64,000 nt of DNA. Origin: an uncultured bacterium (lineage in GTDB: Bacteria; Bacillota; Clostridia; Oscillospirales; Ruminococcaceae). The notes under the pieces were generated by a model, which saw only the letters and a list, made by a program, of their open reading frames with translations, did not search any database and had not been told where the DNA came from. Positions 1 through 8,066 of this stretch are shown here, piece by piece. Position 1 is the first letter of the stretch, and every line of letters begins with the position of its first letter. Position numbers and translations under genes: made by a program. The stretch is from NCBI GenBank assembly GCA_905215965.1, contig CAJMSD010000002.1, positions 62,001 to 126,000 of the forward strand, read 5' to 3'.

Positions 1-716
1 TGCTCGGCAGAACTCATACCGCCGAACGCGCGAAAGCGGCTGTGAAGGACGCGCAAAACGCAGGCTTTGAAAATATTTCCTGCGACCTTATGATAGCTAT
101 TCCCGATCAGACGGCAGAGACTATGTACCGTTCCATAGACGGACTGGCAAAGCTCGGTATACGTCATATTTCGTCGTATATCCTGAAAATAGAGGAGAAT
201 ACTCCTTTCTGCCTCGATAACACTGCCGAACGTATGCCCGGCGATGACGAGATCGCGGAGCTTTACATTAAAATGGTCTCGCGCCTTGAACAGCACGGAT
301 TTATGCAGTACGAGATATCAAACTTTGCCGCCGAAGGCTTTGAAAGCCGCCACAACACGCGCTATTGGAAATGCCTTGACTATATAGGTATAGGGCCGTC
401 GGCTCATTCCTGCTGCGGAGGTACAAGATTTGCCGCCAAGAACGACCTTGAAGCTTTCATTAAAAGCGACGTTCAGCCTGTCATCACTACAGACGAATCT
501 CCCTGCGGCTTGGACGAGCGCATTATGCTTTCGCTCAGGTTAAAAAGGGGTCTCGATCTTTCGGAAACAGGCAAAAGCCGCTGTAATATCGAAAAAAAAA
601 TACCCGACCTTATCAAAGCCGGATATGCCGAATATGACGGAAATTTTCTGTCGCTTACTCCGAAAGGATTCCTTATGTCCAACTCCGTCATCGGATATAT
701 CATCGATGCAATATAA
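1..716 (+). CDS. hemW: HemW-like radical SAM protein, C-terminal part (5' truncated by window edge)
   Basis: The reading frame is already open at the first bases, reading LGRTHTAERAKAAVKDAQ, the segment that follows the radical-SAM core in HemW / 'oxygen-independent coproporphyrinogen oxidase-like' proteins. Also visible are SSYILKIEENTPF, a YEISNFA segment, the HNTRYWKCLDYIGIGPSAHS stretch and a winged-helix-like tail (LSLRLKRGLDL ... LTPKGFLMSN). Family members are heme chaperones that deliver heme to respiratory proteins; few are real coproporphyrinogen oxidases. The N-terminal CxxxCxxC cluster lies outside the window. A GTG at 42 is only an internal valine, not a start. The gene converges on sigF. 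Confidence 0.9.
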   Translation, partial: LGRTHTAERAKAAVKDAQNAGFENISCDLMIAIPDQTAETMYRSIDGLAKLGIRHISSYILKIEENTPFCLDNTAERMPGDDEIAELYIKMVSRLEQHGFMQYEISNFAAEGFESRHNTRYWKCLDYIGIGPSAHSCCGGTRFAAKNDLEAFIKSDVQPVITTDESPCGLDERIMLSLRLKRGLDLSETGKSRCNIEKKIPDLIKAGYAEYDGNFLSLTPKGFLMSNSVIGYIIDAI

Positions 717-747
717 TACAAACTATACATTATATATAATAGTATAT

Positions 748-1410
748 TTATTCAAGAAGCTCCATGCGCATTTGCGTCAGGAGCTTTTTTTCTCGCCTCG
801 AAACCTGAACCTGCGTCATTTCAAGCGCCTGAGCCGTTTTCGACTGTGTAAAGCCTTTGAAATAGCGAAGCTCAAGAAGCGCCCTGTCCCTCTTGTCGAG
901 CCGAGCCATTATCTGGCGAAGCGCAAGTATATCAACTATCTCTCCGTCGGGAGCTTCCGAGGGAATATCTATCTGTCCCTCATCGTCGTCGCCTGCCGTC
1001 AGAGAAAGCAGCGGCTGACTGACGCAAAGCGCCTCGGACACGTTTTCCTCGCTTTCGCCCGAAAGCTCCGCAAGCTCGCTAATAGTCGGCTCACGGCACT
1101 GCTGCTGACGAAATTTTTCGCAGATACGCTGAATCTTAAGCGAAAGCTCCTTTAAGCTCCTGCTGACGCGGACAGCTCCGCCGTCACGGAAAAGTCTTTT
1201 TATCTCGCCGAGGATAACGGGAACGGCATAAGTCGAAAACTTCACTCCCCTGTCGGTATCAAAAGCCTTTACCGCCTTTAAAAGGCCGATACAGCCTGCC
1301 GAATAAAGGTCGTCGTATTCGATTCCTCTGCCCCTGAACTTATTGGCGCAAAGATGTACCAGACCAAGATTTTCCTCTGCAAGAGGCTGACGTTTAACAT
1401 CATTCATCAT
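748..1410 (-). CDS. sigF: Sporulation sigma factor SigF
   Basis: About 220 residues, usual for the SigB/F/G family. Region 2 is clear (DDLYSAGCIGLLKAVKAF followed by GVKFSTYAVPVILGEIKR), and region 4 ends with an HTH (GFTQSKTAQALEMTQVQVSR). It is the last gene of spoIIAA-spoIIAB-sigF and overlaps the end of spoIIAB by 11 bases. The ATG at 1410 is preferred: an upstream TTG in frame at 1419 would sit almost on top of the AAAAGG sequence. By family knowledge this is the first forespore-specific sigma factor, held by SpoIIAB. SigG is a close paralogue, but the operon context decides for SigF. Confidence 0.93.
   Translation of the reverse strand: MMNDVKRQPLAEENLGLVHLCANKFRGRGIEYDDLYSAGCIGLLKAVKAFDTDRGVKFSTYAVPVILGEIKRLFRDGGAVRVSRSLKELSLKIQRICEKFRQQQCREPTISELAELSGESEENVSEALCVSQPLLSLTAGDDDEGQIDIPSEAPDGEIVDILALRQIMARLDKRDRALLELRYFKGFTQSKTAQALEMTQVQVSRREKKLLTQMRMELLE
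757..794 (+). terminator. Rho-independent terminator of hemW, lying inside the sigF coding region
   Basis: AAGCTCC (757-763) pairs with GGAGCTT (780-786), with an inner CGCA/TGCG stem, followed by a run of Ts on the plus strand. The sigF stop is at 748-750, so the hairpin sits in the last codons of the convergent gene. Confidence 0.7.
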
Positions 1411-1837
1411 GCTTTTCAAGCCTTTTCCTCATTGTGACTGTAGTTCCCCTGCCGACCTCGCTCTTCACGGTAAGCCTGTCCATAAAGGATTCCATAACGG
1501 AAAATCCCAAGCCGGAGCGTTCCTCCTCGGGCGCGGTTGTGAAAAGCGGCTCCATTGCCTGTTTAATATCGGCGATACCGCAGCCTTTGTCTTTTATTCT
1601 TATGTATATTTCACGGCCTGCAAGAAGCTTGACGGTAAGCTCGATCTTTCCTTTTGTGTGTCTGTAGCCGTGAACCACGGAATTTGTCACGGCTTCGGAA
1701 ACAGCCGTCCGTATATCCGAAAGCTCCTCAACGGTCGGATCTGCCTGAACCAGAAACGACGACACTACCGCTCTTGCCGCACTTTCGTTGACGGAAAGCG
1801 ACGGCATTGTAAATTTTATTTCATTTATAACGTCCAT
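1400..1837 (-). CDS. spoIIAB: Anti-sigma F factor SpoIIAB (serine kinase)
   Basis: 145 residues with a GHKL ATP-binding fold: N box EAVTNSVVHGY (about 48-58), G1 box DKGCGI, G2 box SGLGFSVM and a closing GTTVTM. In known sporulators SpoIIAB binds SigF and phosphorylates SpoIIAA. The start at 1837 has AGGAGG seven bases upstream, overlapping the spoIIAA end region, so the two are translationally close. The overlap with sigF suggests coupled synthesis of anti-sigma and sigma factor. Confidence 0.94.
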   Translation of the reverse strand: MDVINEIKFTMPSLSVNESAARAVVSSFLVQADPTVEELSDIRTAVSEAVTNSVVHGYRHTKGKIELTVKLLAGREIYIRIKDKGCGIADIKQAMEPLFTTAPEEERSGLGFSVMESFMDRLTVKSEVGRGTTVTMRKRLEKHDE

Positions 1838-1846
1838 TTTTACCTC

Positions 1847-2164
1847 CTAAAATTTATCACAGGTTATTTTTACAAGTCTTTCTATCCCCGAAAGCTTCAT
1901 TACGCGCTTTATGTATGACTGCGGATTCCGTACCACAAGATCTCCGCCGCACTCGCGCATAAGCTTGCTCCTGCCCATGATAAGCCCTATCCCCGAGCTG
2001 TCCATAAAGGTAATATTTTTAAAATCAATAACAAGCTCCTTCGGCTGGGCGGAAATAATATATTTATCAAGCTTTGTGCGTATCTCTGCGGCATTGTGAT
2101 GATCTATCTCGCCGCTGAGAAGCGCTACTGAACAGCCGTTTTCCGATTTAATATCAATCTTCAT
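1847..2164 (-). CDS. spoIIAA: Anti-anti-sigma factor SpoIIAA (STAS domain)
   Basis: 105 residues, a single STAS domain. The phosphorylation loop reads FMDSSGIGLIMGR, and the serine after DS is the residue phosphorylated by SpoIIAB in Bacillus. First gene of the spoIIA operon, with a strong SD (AAAAGGAGG) nine bases before ATG. Unphosphorylated SpoIIAA would release SigF from SpoIIAB. No convincing -35 was found for the operon promoter, although TATAAT is present near 2185-2190 on the minus strand, which fits control by another sigma factor (SigH in Bacillus). Confidence 0.94.
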   Translation of the reverse strand: MKIDIKSENGCSVALLSGEIDHHNAAEIRTKLDKYIISAQPKELVIDFKNITFMDSSGIGLIMGRSKLMRECGGDLVVRNPQSYIKRVMKLSGIERLVKITCDKF

Positions 2165-2251
2165 ATATATGCCTCCTTTTCTGATATTATACTATAGCGG
2201 AGCAAAGAATTTTGTCGTATAAGGGAATAAAAAATTAATTTTTTATAAGCC

Positions 2252-2280
2252 TTGAAACGGTGCATCACAAGTGATATAAT
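2252..2280 (+). promoter_or_regulatory. Sigma-A promoter of the flavin reductase gene
   Basis: TTGAAA (2252-2257), 17-base spacer ending in TGA, TATAAT (2275-2280); 40 bases before the ATG. Confidence 0.75.
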
Positions 2281-2320
2281 TATAGAATGAATTCATGATT
2301 TTTAAGACAAGGTGATAATT

Positions 2321-2908
2321 ATGTCAAAGGTATTCTGGAAAGGAAGCGCACTGCTTGCTCCTGTTCCGGCAGCTCTTGTTACTTGCGGAACTGCCGAAAA
2401 CGCAAACATAATAACGATCGGCTGGACAGGCATCGTCTGTACCAGACCGCCCATGACGTACATTTCGGTACGTCCGGAAAGATACTCCTATGAGCTGATA
2501 AAAAGCTCGGAAGAATTTGTCATCAACCTCACTACCTCCGCAATGTGCCGCGAGGTCGATTTCTGCGGAGTGAAAAGCGGCAGAGATACCGATAAATTCG
2601 CAAAATGCGGATTTCATGCTGCTGACGCTCAGGTAGTTTCCACGCCTATTATAGAAGAATGTCCCGTCAGCCTTGAATGCAGGGTAACGGACACTAAGGA
2701 GCTTGGCTCGCACACCATGTTCATCGCCGAAATTGTCGGTATAGATGTTGAGGAAAAATATATCGACAGTAAGGGCAAGCTCAACCTGCAGCAATGCGGT
2801 CTTGCCGCCTACGCGCACGGAGAATATTTCGCGCTCGGAAGAAAGCTCGGAGATTTCGGGTTCTCTGTGCGCAGAAAAAAGAATAACAAAAACAGGAAAA
2901 AAGCCTGA
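2321..2908 (+). CDS. Flavin reductase-like domain protein (flavoredoxin family)
   Basis: 195 residues. The N-terminus (KGSALLAPVPAALVTCG) and the segment TIGWTGIVCTRPPMTYISVRP are typical of FMN-binding flavin-reductase-like proteins, with a later LECRVTDTKELGSHTMFIAEI strand region. Such proteins bind FMN as dimers and reduce flavin or partner proteins in anaerobes; the partner cannot be told from here. The ATG at 2321 is chosen because AAGGTG lies six bases upstream; an in-frame GTG at 2312 overlaps that SD. Transcribed alone from its own promoter. Confidence 0.85.
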   Translation: MSKVFWKGSALLAPVPAALVTCGTAENANIITIGWTGIVCTRPPMTYISVRPERYSYELIKSSEEFVINLTTSAMCREVDFCGVKSGRDTDKFAKCGFHAADAQVVSTPIIEECPVSLECRVTDTKELGSHTMFIAEIVGIDVEEKYIDSKGKLNLQQCGLAAYAHGEYFALGRKLGDFGFSVRRKKNNKNRKKA

Positions 2909-2928
2909 AAGCTGCGCGGATACAGTTC

Positions 2929-3258
2929 TCACGTCGTAATGTCCTCAAGGTAGGAGTTCACCTCAGCTTCCGTTTTCATTCTTATCCCCGAGGAAAGCTC
3001 CTCTCTGTCGTATTCCGAAAGAAGCGACGTGTCAAAATCAATTATCCTGTACGGCGTTGCGCTTTCGCCCCTGTAAACTCCCAGCTTGCCGTCATATTCG
3101 CGTATGATATACTCCGCCTCGGGAAGTCTGCGCACGATCTCACCGCTTTTGGCCTCGGTCTTTTGATAGTGCAGACTTTGTCCGAGAGTACATATCACGA
3201 TGAATCCTGACACCGTTGTCGCGGTAACGAGAGTATAAAAAATCTTTTTATCAAACAT
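2929..3258 (-). CDS. Small membrane-anchored protein with a BofC C-terminal-like domain
   Basis: 109 residues: one N-terminal membrane segment (about 8-27), then an exported domain. The pattern YIIREYDGKLGVY ... YRIIDFDTSLLSEYDREEL resembles the C-terminal domain of BofC, a forespore protein that controls SigK processing in Bacillus, but similar small proteins are widespread in Clostridia without known function. AGGTGAGC precedes the ATG. It converges with the flavin reductase gene, with only 20 bases between the stops. The sporulation link is inference from the motif. Confidence 0.55.
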   Translation of the reverse strand: MFDKKIFYTLVTATTVSGFIVICTLGQSLHYQKTEAKSGEIVRRLPEAEYIIREYDGKLGVYRGESATPYRIIDFDTSLLSEYDREELSSGIRMKTEAEVNSYLEDITT

Positions 3259-3341
3259 CAGCTCACCTCATCTAAATTACTGATAAATCACTGATATTAT
3301 TATTCGGTAAATTTTTCTAATTTATACAATCCAATAAAAAT

Positions 3342-3587
3342 AGATCTTGGAAAAATTTTCTCCGCGCATATTGCTATTTGACATATTATGTGCTATAAGC
3401 GGCGAGCCGCCGCGGGCAAATCCGCGCAAAATAACAAGCCTTGGAAAAATTTTCCCCGCGCATATTGCTATTTGACATATTATGTGCTATAAGCGGCGAG
3501 CCGCCGCGGGCAAATCCGCGCCAAAAAACAGGTCTCGGAAAAATTTTCCCCGCGCATATTGCTATTTGACATATTATGTGCTATAAT
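3342..3587 (+). repeat. Tandem 94-bp promoter-hairpin repeat (2.6 copies)
   Basis: The segment CGCGCATATTGCTATTTGAC and the bases after it recur with a period of exactly 94 bp. Each unit has TTGCTA, a 17-base spacer and a -10: TATAAG at 3394 and 3488, TATAAT at 3582. The first two -10s are followed at once by the hairpin GCGGC-GA-GCCGC and then CGCGGGCAAATCCGCGC. Related units occur near 35.7, 46.7, 47.1 and 55.2 kb. Confidence 0.9.
3559..3587 (+). promoter_or_regulatory. Promoter of the penicillin-binding protein gene (last repeat unit)
   Basis: TTGCTA (3559-3564), 17-base spacer ending TGC, TATAAT (3582-3587). Only this gene-proximal unit has T as the last base of the -10. Confidence 0.7.
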
Positions 3588-3616
3588 TATTATGTGTATT
3601 TATGGCATAAATCTTT

Positions 3617-3656
3617 GAAAGGAGCAGTTATCTCTAAGATAACCCTTTGCAAAATG
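3617..3656 (+). promoter_or_regulatory. SD separated from the start codon by a hairpin
   Basis: AAAGGAG (3618-3624) is about 30 bases from ATG 3654, too far for normal initiation. Between them GTTATCT and AGATAAC form a perfect 7-bp stem with a CTA loop. Folding would shorten the effective spacing to about 12 bases. Confidence 0.5.
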
Positions 3657-6230
3657 GATGATAAAATAAAAAAACATAACTCAAATGCAGGCAAACCGCC
3701 CGTAAAACGCTCGCCGTCAGCTAAACCGGGAGCTTCTCCCGATAAAACAGCTCACGCAAAAGCGCCTCACAAGAAAAAGAAAAAACACAGCCTTGCTTTC
3801 AGAATTGCCAAAAAGCTGTTCACGGTAATTATGACGACTCTTCTGTCCCTCGTTCTTATCATGATAGTCACCGGCACTATCGTCTGCACGGCTCTTACTG
3901 CCTATGTGCTCGACTTTATGGACGAGACTACCGGAATCACTCTACAGGAGCTTGAATCGGGAAGCGATACGATCTTTTACGCTCTTGAGGAAAACGAGGA
4001 CGGAACTTCGCAGTACGCCGCCATCAAGACCTTTAAGACCGACGTTCAGAGGATCCCTATCACTATCGATCAGATACCTCAGCACGTCCGCGATACCTTC
4101 GTTTATACCGAGGACGAGCGTTTCTATACTCATGACGGCGTGGATTACAAGCGTACCTTCTCCGCGTTCCTCAATATGTTCCTGCATATCTACGATACGG
4201 AACAGGGCGGTTCGACTATCACTCAGCAGCTTATAAAAAATCTGACGGGCGATTCGGAGCATACTCCGCAGCGTAAGATACGTGAGATATTCAGCGCTAT
4301 GCAGCTTGAAAAAACATATTCCAAGGACGAGATCCTTGAAGAATACCTCAACTACATCGGCTTCGGCGGCCCTATCAACGGAATAGAGCTTGCTTCCATT
4401 CGTTATTTCGGAAAAAATACAAGCGAGCTTTCTGTCGCGGAGGCAGCAACTCTTGCGGCTATCCCGAAAAGCCCGAACTATTACAATCCTACTCTCAAGA
4501 AAACCGATCCCGAGACAGGAGAGCTTATCCTTGACGGCCGCGCCAATAACAAGGAGCGTCAGCAGTACGTTCTCTGGCAGGTCTATAAAAACGGCGCGAT
4601 CACTTACGACGAATATCAGCAGTATCTCGACGAAAAGCTGATCTTTACCGACTCCGATGAGTATCTTGCGCTCCACCCCGAGGACGCGGCGCAGGAGCTT
4701 GAAAACGAGCAGAAGGTCTACTCATGGACGGTCGACGCTATCTTCTACGAGGCTCAGACTCATTTGTGCGATATCTACAACATCGACCGTGAGGAAGCTG
4801 CAAAACGTCTGTATAAGGGCGGTTACAAGATCTATGCCACCGTTGACATGGATATGCAGAAATACGTCGAGGAAAAAATGCTTAGTCTCGATAATATCCT
4901 TGACACCAATGCCGTAAGAAAATACGTCGATCTTGACGGCGACGGCGAGGCTGAGGAACAGCTTCCGCACGTTGCGTTTACCGCCCTCGGATATGACGGC
5001 TCGGTGCTTTGCACTGTCGGAAATGTCGGCGAGAAAAAGGATTCGCGTATCACAAGCTTCGCCACTACCGAGCCAAGGCAGATAGGTTCGACTATGAAGC
5101 CTATTTCCACCTACGGCCTTGCGCTTGAAAGCGATACGATCCACTGGGGCTCTCAGTATCGTGACGAGCCTATCATGGAGGTAAAAGGACGTCAATGGCC
5201 GACCAACTACTCTACGGGAGAAGGTCTGAGCGTATCGCATCAGATGCTTAACATCTACTATGCGCTCCAGAAATCCTATAATACTATTCCTGCAAAGCTG
5301 TGCGAGGAACTGACTCCAAACGCCGTTTACAACTTCTGCCGCGAAAACATGGATATGAAGCTTGACCCTGCCGACGAAGGCTATTCTCCGCTGTCCGTAG
5401 GTGCGCTCACATACGGTATCACTCTCCAGAACCTTGTAAACGCATACATTCCTTACGGAAACAAGGGCGTTCAGAACGAAGCGCATATCATCTCAAAAAT
5501 TGAACAGGGTAATCACGATGTCATTTACGAAAATAACGGCAATCCTCATCAGGCTGTAAGCGCTGAGACCGCATGGGTAATGAACCGTCTCCTCAAAAAC
5601 GTTGTCGAAAACGGTACGGGTACTCTTGCAAAGCTCGACAATAAGGTGCTCTGCGGCAAAACAGGTACTACCGATAACTGGTACGACCTTACCTTCGTGG
5701 GACTTACACGCGATTTCGTCAGCGGAATCACCATCGGCTATAAGGCTTACAACGAATCTCTCAGTCTTCCTACATCGCTGAAATCCGCCAAGGTATGGAA
5801 AAATATAATCGGTGATTATGCCGATTCCGTTCCAACCGCCGCCGATTTTGACCCTGTCGAAAGCGTTATCGAGTCTCCTATGTGTACGGTATCGGGAATG
5901 ATCGCAGGTCCTAACTGTCCTAAGGGAGTTACGGGATATTGGAAATCAACAAATGCTCCGACCTGCAGCGGCTCGCATTACGTAGAGCCTGAACCGGCTA
6001 CGGACGAATTCGGCAATATTATCCCTGATCCTACGGACGCTCCGGCAGACCCGAACGCTCCGACAGATCCTGCCGCCGACCCGAACGCTCCGACCGACCC
6101 TGCAGTTCCGCAGGATCCTACAGCAGCTCCGCCTGCTGAAAATCCGCCTGCCGAAACTCCGCAAGAGCCTGCAGCGCCCCCTCCTGCCGCTCCCGAAAAT
6201 AACGGCGGCGGAGAAGCTCCTGCCCAATAA
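3654..6230 (+). CDS. Class A penicillin-binding protein (bifunctional peptidoglycan synthase)
   Basis: 858 residues. Order: basic, proline-rich cytoplasmic tail (1-55), one membrane segment (about 60-92), GT51 transglycosylase with the catalytic EDERF (Glu153) and GGSTITQQLIKN motifs, then a transpeptidase with STMK (Ser479), SYN and KTGT (Lys669), and a Pro/Ala/Asp-rich tail of about 80 residues made of DPNAPTDP-like repeats. It polymerises and cross-links peptidoglycan outside the membrane. The frame stays open upstream to 3576, but that start lies on the -10 box, so ATG 3654 is used. It is followed after ten bases by the RNA methylase gene. Confidence 0.95.
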   Translation: MDDKIKKHNSNAGKPPVKRSPSAKPGASPDKTAHAKAPHKKKKKHSLAFRIAKKLFTVIMTTLLSLVLIMIVTGTIVCTALTAYVLDFMDETTGITLQELESGSDTIFYALEENEDGTSQYAAIKTFKTDVQRIPITIDQIPQHVRDTFVYTEDERFYTHDGVDYKRTFSAFLNMFLHIYDTEQGGSTITQQLIKNLTGDSEHTPQRKIREIFSAMQLEKTYSKDEILEEYLNYIGFGGPINGIELASIRYFGKNTSELSVAEAATLAAIPKSPNYYNPTLKKTDPETGELILDGRANNKERQQYVLWQVYKNGAITYDEYQQYLDEKLIFTDSDEYLALHPEDAAQELENEQKVYSWTVDAIFYEAQTHLCDIYNIDREEAAKRLYKGGYKIYATVDMDMQKYVEEKMLSLDNILDTNAVRKYVDLDGDGEAEEQLPHVAFTALGYDGSVLCTVGNVGEKKDSRITSFATTEPRQIGSTMKPISTYGLALESDTIHWGSQYRDEPIMEVKGRQWPTNYSTGEGLSVSHQMLNIYYALQKSYNTIPAKLCEELTPNAVYNFCRENMDMKLDPADEGYSPLSVGALTYGITLQNLVNAYIPYGNKGVQNEAHIISKIEQGNHDVIYENNGNPHQAVSAETAWVMNRLLKNVVENGTGTLAKLDNKVLCGKTGTTDNWYDLTFVGLTRDFVSGITIGYKAYNESLSLPTSLKSAKVWKNIIGDYADSVPTAADFDPVESVIESPMCTVSGMIAGPNCPKGVTGYWKSTNAPTCSGSHYVEPEPATDEFGNIIPDPTDAPADPNAPTDPAADPNAPTDPAVPQDPTAAPPAENPPAETPQEPAAPPPAAPENNGGGEAPAQ

Positions 6231-6239
6231 TAAAGGAAT

Positions 6240-7364
6240 GTGAATGATTTGGATAATAAAATAAGACTTTGCTGTCCGTGCCATTTTGGTCTGGAAAGCG
6301 TTTTGAAATACGAAATATTGAAGATAGGCGGCGAGGAGCTGCGCGTAAGCGACGGAAAGATAAGCTTTACCGGAGACGAAAATATTATCGCCCGTGCAAA
6401 TATTTGTCTCTCGACTGCCGAAAGAGTTCTTATAGAGCTTGCCGAATTCAGGGCTGTGACCTTTGAAGAGCTGTTCCAAGGCGTAAAATCCATAGAGCTT
6501 GAACGCTATATTCAAGCTGACTGCGCTTTCCCTGTCAAGGGATATTCGCTGAATTCCGCGCTTCACAGCGTTCCCGACTGCCAGTCGATAATCAAAAAAG
6601 CCACCGTGGAACGTCTCAAGGAAAAATACGGTATAAGCTGGTTTCAGGAAGACGGTCCGCAGGTTCAGCTGAAATTCAGCATTCTGAAGGACAACGTTAG
6701 CATTTACCTCGATACAAGCGGGATAGGTCTGCATAAAAGAGGATATCGGCGCAATTCAAATGCCGCTCCGATAAAGGAAACTCTTGCCGCAGGAATAGTT
6801 GATCTTGCAAGGATCCGTCCCGATTCAACAGTGTGCGATCCTTTCTGCGGAAGCGGAACAATTCTTATTGAAGCCGCTTTGAAGGCTTTAAAAATAGCTC
6901 CGGGAATAAACAGACGCTTTGCCGCCGAAAAGTGGCAGGCTCTCGACGCGTCTATCTGGAGCGAGGAGCGCAAAAGAGCTATCGACTGCGTTGACAAATC
7001 AGCAAAATTCGAGGCTTTCGGCTTCGATATCGACGACGACGCTGTTGCTCTCAGCCTTGACAATGCCCATAAGGCAGGGATAAAATCACGAATCCACATC
7101 GAACAGGCGGATATATCAAAGTTTCATCAGCCTGAAAATTCTGTGGTAATATGCAATCCTCCCTACGGAGAGAGGCTTCTTGAGCTTCGCGAGGCTGAAA
7201 GCATTTACCGCACCATGGGAAAGGTTCTGGGAAAAGGCGGCAGCAGACAGTCGTATATTATTTCGCCCCATGAACAGTTTGAATCCTTCTTCGGAATGAA
7301 CGCAAAGAAAAGGCGCAAGCTTTACAACGGCATGATAAAATGCCAGCTTTATATGTATTTCTGA
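6240..7364 (+). CDS. THUMP-domain class I rRNA methyltransferase (RlmL/YpsC type)
   Basis: 374 residues. The N-terminus (CPCHFGLESVLKYEI) and the region to about 150 match the THUMP RNA-binding domain of the YpsC/RlmL N-terminal family. Then come TSGIGLHKRGYR, the SAM motif CDPFCGSGTILIEAAL (about 200-215) and the catalytic NPPYGERL. It probably makes N2-methylguanosine in 23S rRNA. The start is uncertain: GTG 6240 has AAGGA only two bases upstream, while TTG 6249 would have eleven-base spacing. An ATG at 6238 runs straight into TGA. Likely co-transcribed with the PBP gene. Confidence 0.9.
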   Translation: MNDLDNKIRLCCPCHFGLESVLKYEILKIGGEELRVSDGKISFTGDENIIARANICLSTAERVLIELAEFRAVTFEELFQGVKSIELERYIQADCAFPVKGYSLNSALHSVPDCQSIIKKATVERLKEKYGISWFQEDGPQVQLKFSILKDNVSIYLDTSGIGLHKRGYRRNSNAAPIKETLAAGIVDLARIRPDSTVCDPFCGSGTILIEAALKALKIAPGINRRFAAEKWQALDASIWSEERKRAIDCVDKSAKFEAFGFDIDDDAVALSLDNAHKAGIKSRIHIEQADISKFHQPENSVVICNPPYGERLLELREAESIYRTMGKVLGKGGSRQSYIISPHEQFESFFGMNAKKRRKLYNGMIKCQLYMYF

Positions 7365-7389
7365 CATATTGCGAGCTTAATTTACATCA

Positions 7390-8061
7390 ATGAAACACAA
7401 AATTATCAGACGTATTTTTCATCTGGTCTATCCCACGCGATGCCCTGTCTGCGGAGATTTTATCGGATACTGCGACAGCTTTTGCGAGGACTGTGCAGAA
7501 AAGCTTGTTCCGTACAATGGCACATATAATATCGACGGCGCGGAGAGCTATTGCGCTGCCTATCAATACGACAGCATTATCTCTCCGGCAATCATTATGC
7601 TTAAAAACGGCGTCTGCGGAAATTCTGCCTACGCTCTCGGGAACGCTCTTGCCGATAAGCTGAAAATCGAGTGCATTGCGGATATTCCTGATCTGATCAT
7701 ACCTGTTCCCGTTCACATATCGGCAAAATTCAGACGAGGGTATAATCAATCGGCGCTTATTGCCCGTCAGGTGGGCAGGCGGCTTAATTTAAAGGTTCGG
7801 TGCGATGCGGTCGTCAAGCATCGGAGAACCGCTTCTCAGAAAAGTCTTTCCCGAACCGAACGGCTTACCAACCTGAAAGGAGCTTTTTCCGTGCGGAATG
7901 CCAAGATAATTTCCGGGAAAAATATTCTGCTGATCGACGATGTCTGCACTACGGGAAGCACTCTTTCCGAGGTCGCACGGCTTCTGAAATCATACGGAGC
8001 AGCTTCGGTCTGCTGTGCAAGCTGCTGTAAAACACCGAGATCAAAGCAAATGGAGGAATAA
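7390..8061 (+). CDS. comF: ComF family phosphoribosyltransferase-like protein
   Basis: 223 residues. An N-terminal four-cysteine zinc ribbon (YPTRCPVCGDFIGYCDSFCEDC, split here as CPVC and CEDC) is followed by a PRTase fold with LIIPVPVHISAKFRRGYNQS, RTASQKSLSRTER and the PRPP-binding loop LLIDDVCTTGSTLSE. ComFC-type proteins support DNA uptake in competent bacteria; their biochemical role is not settled. No convincing SD precedes the ATG. It sits 25 bases after the methylase gene and 5 bases before the next gene, so it is probably in one operon. Confidence 0.88.
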   Translation: MKHKIIRRIFHLVYPTRCPVCGDFIGYCDSFCEDCAEKLVPYNGTYNIDGAESYCAAYQYDSIISPAIIMLKNGVCGNSAYALGNALADKLKIECIADIPDLIIPVPVHISAKFRRGYNQSALIARQVGRRLNLKVRCDAVVKHRRTASQKSLSRTERLTNLKGAFSVRNAKIISGKNILLIDDVCTTGSTLSEVARLLKSYGAASVCCASCCKTPRSKQMEE

Positions 8062-8066
8062 TTAAA

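Noticed and set aside
625..1155. 176-residue plus-strand frame
   Set aside because: Antisense to sigF and overlapping the end of hemW; no start signal.
3342..3587. Possible CRISPR array
   Set aside because: Direct repeats of 94 bp without spacers; units are promoters with hairpins, and no cas genes are near.
3576..3653. Upstream extension of the PBP gene
   Set aside because: The first codon lies on the -10 box, so it cannot be in the main transcript.
4722..5486. 254-residue minus-strand frame
   Set aside because: Antisense to the PBP transpeptidase domain; no start signals.
6238..6243. ATG-TGA start-stop before the methylase gene
   Set aside because: Real in sequence but too weak to call a regulatory element; may be chance.
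5946..6734. 262-residue minus-strand frame rich in Arg and Gly
   Set aside because: Shadow of the proline-rich PBP tail and the methylase gene.
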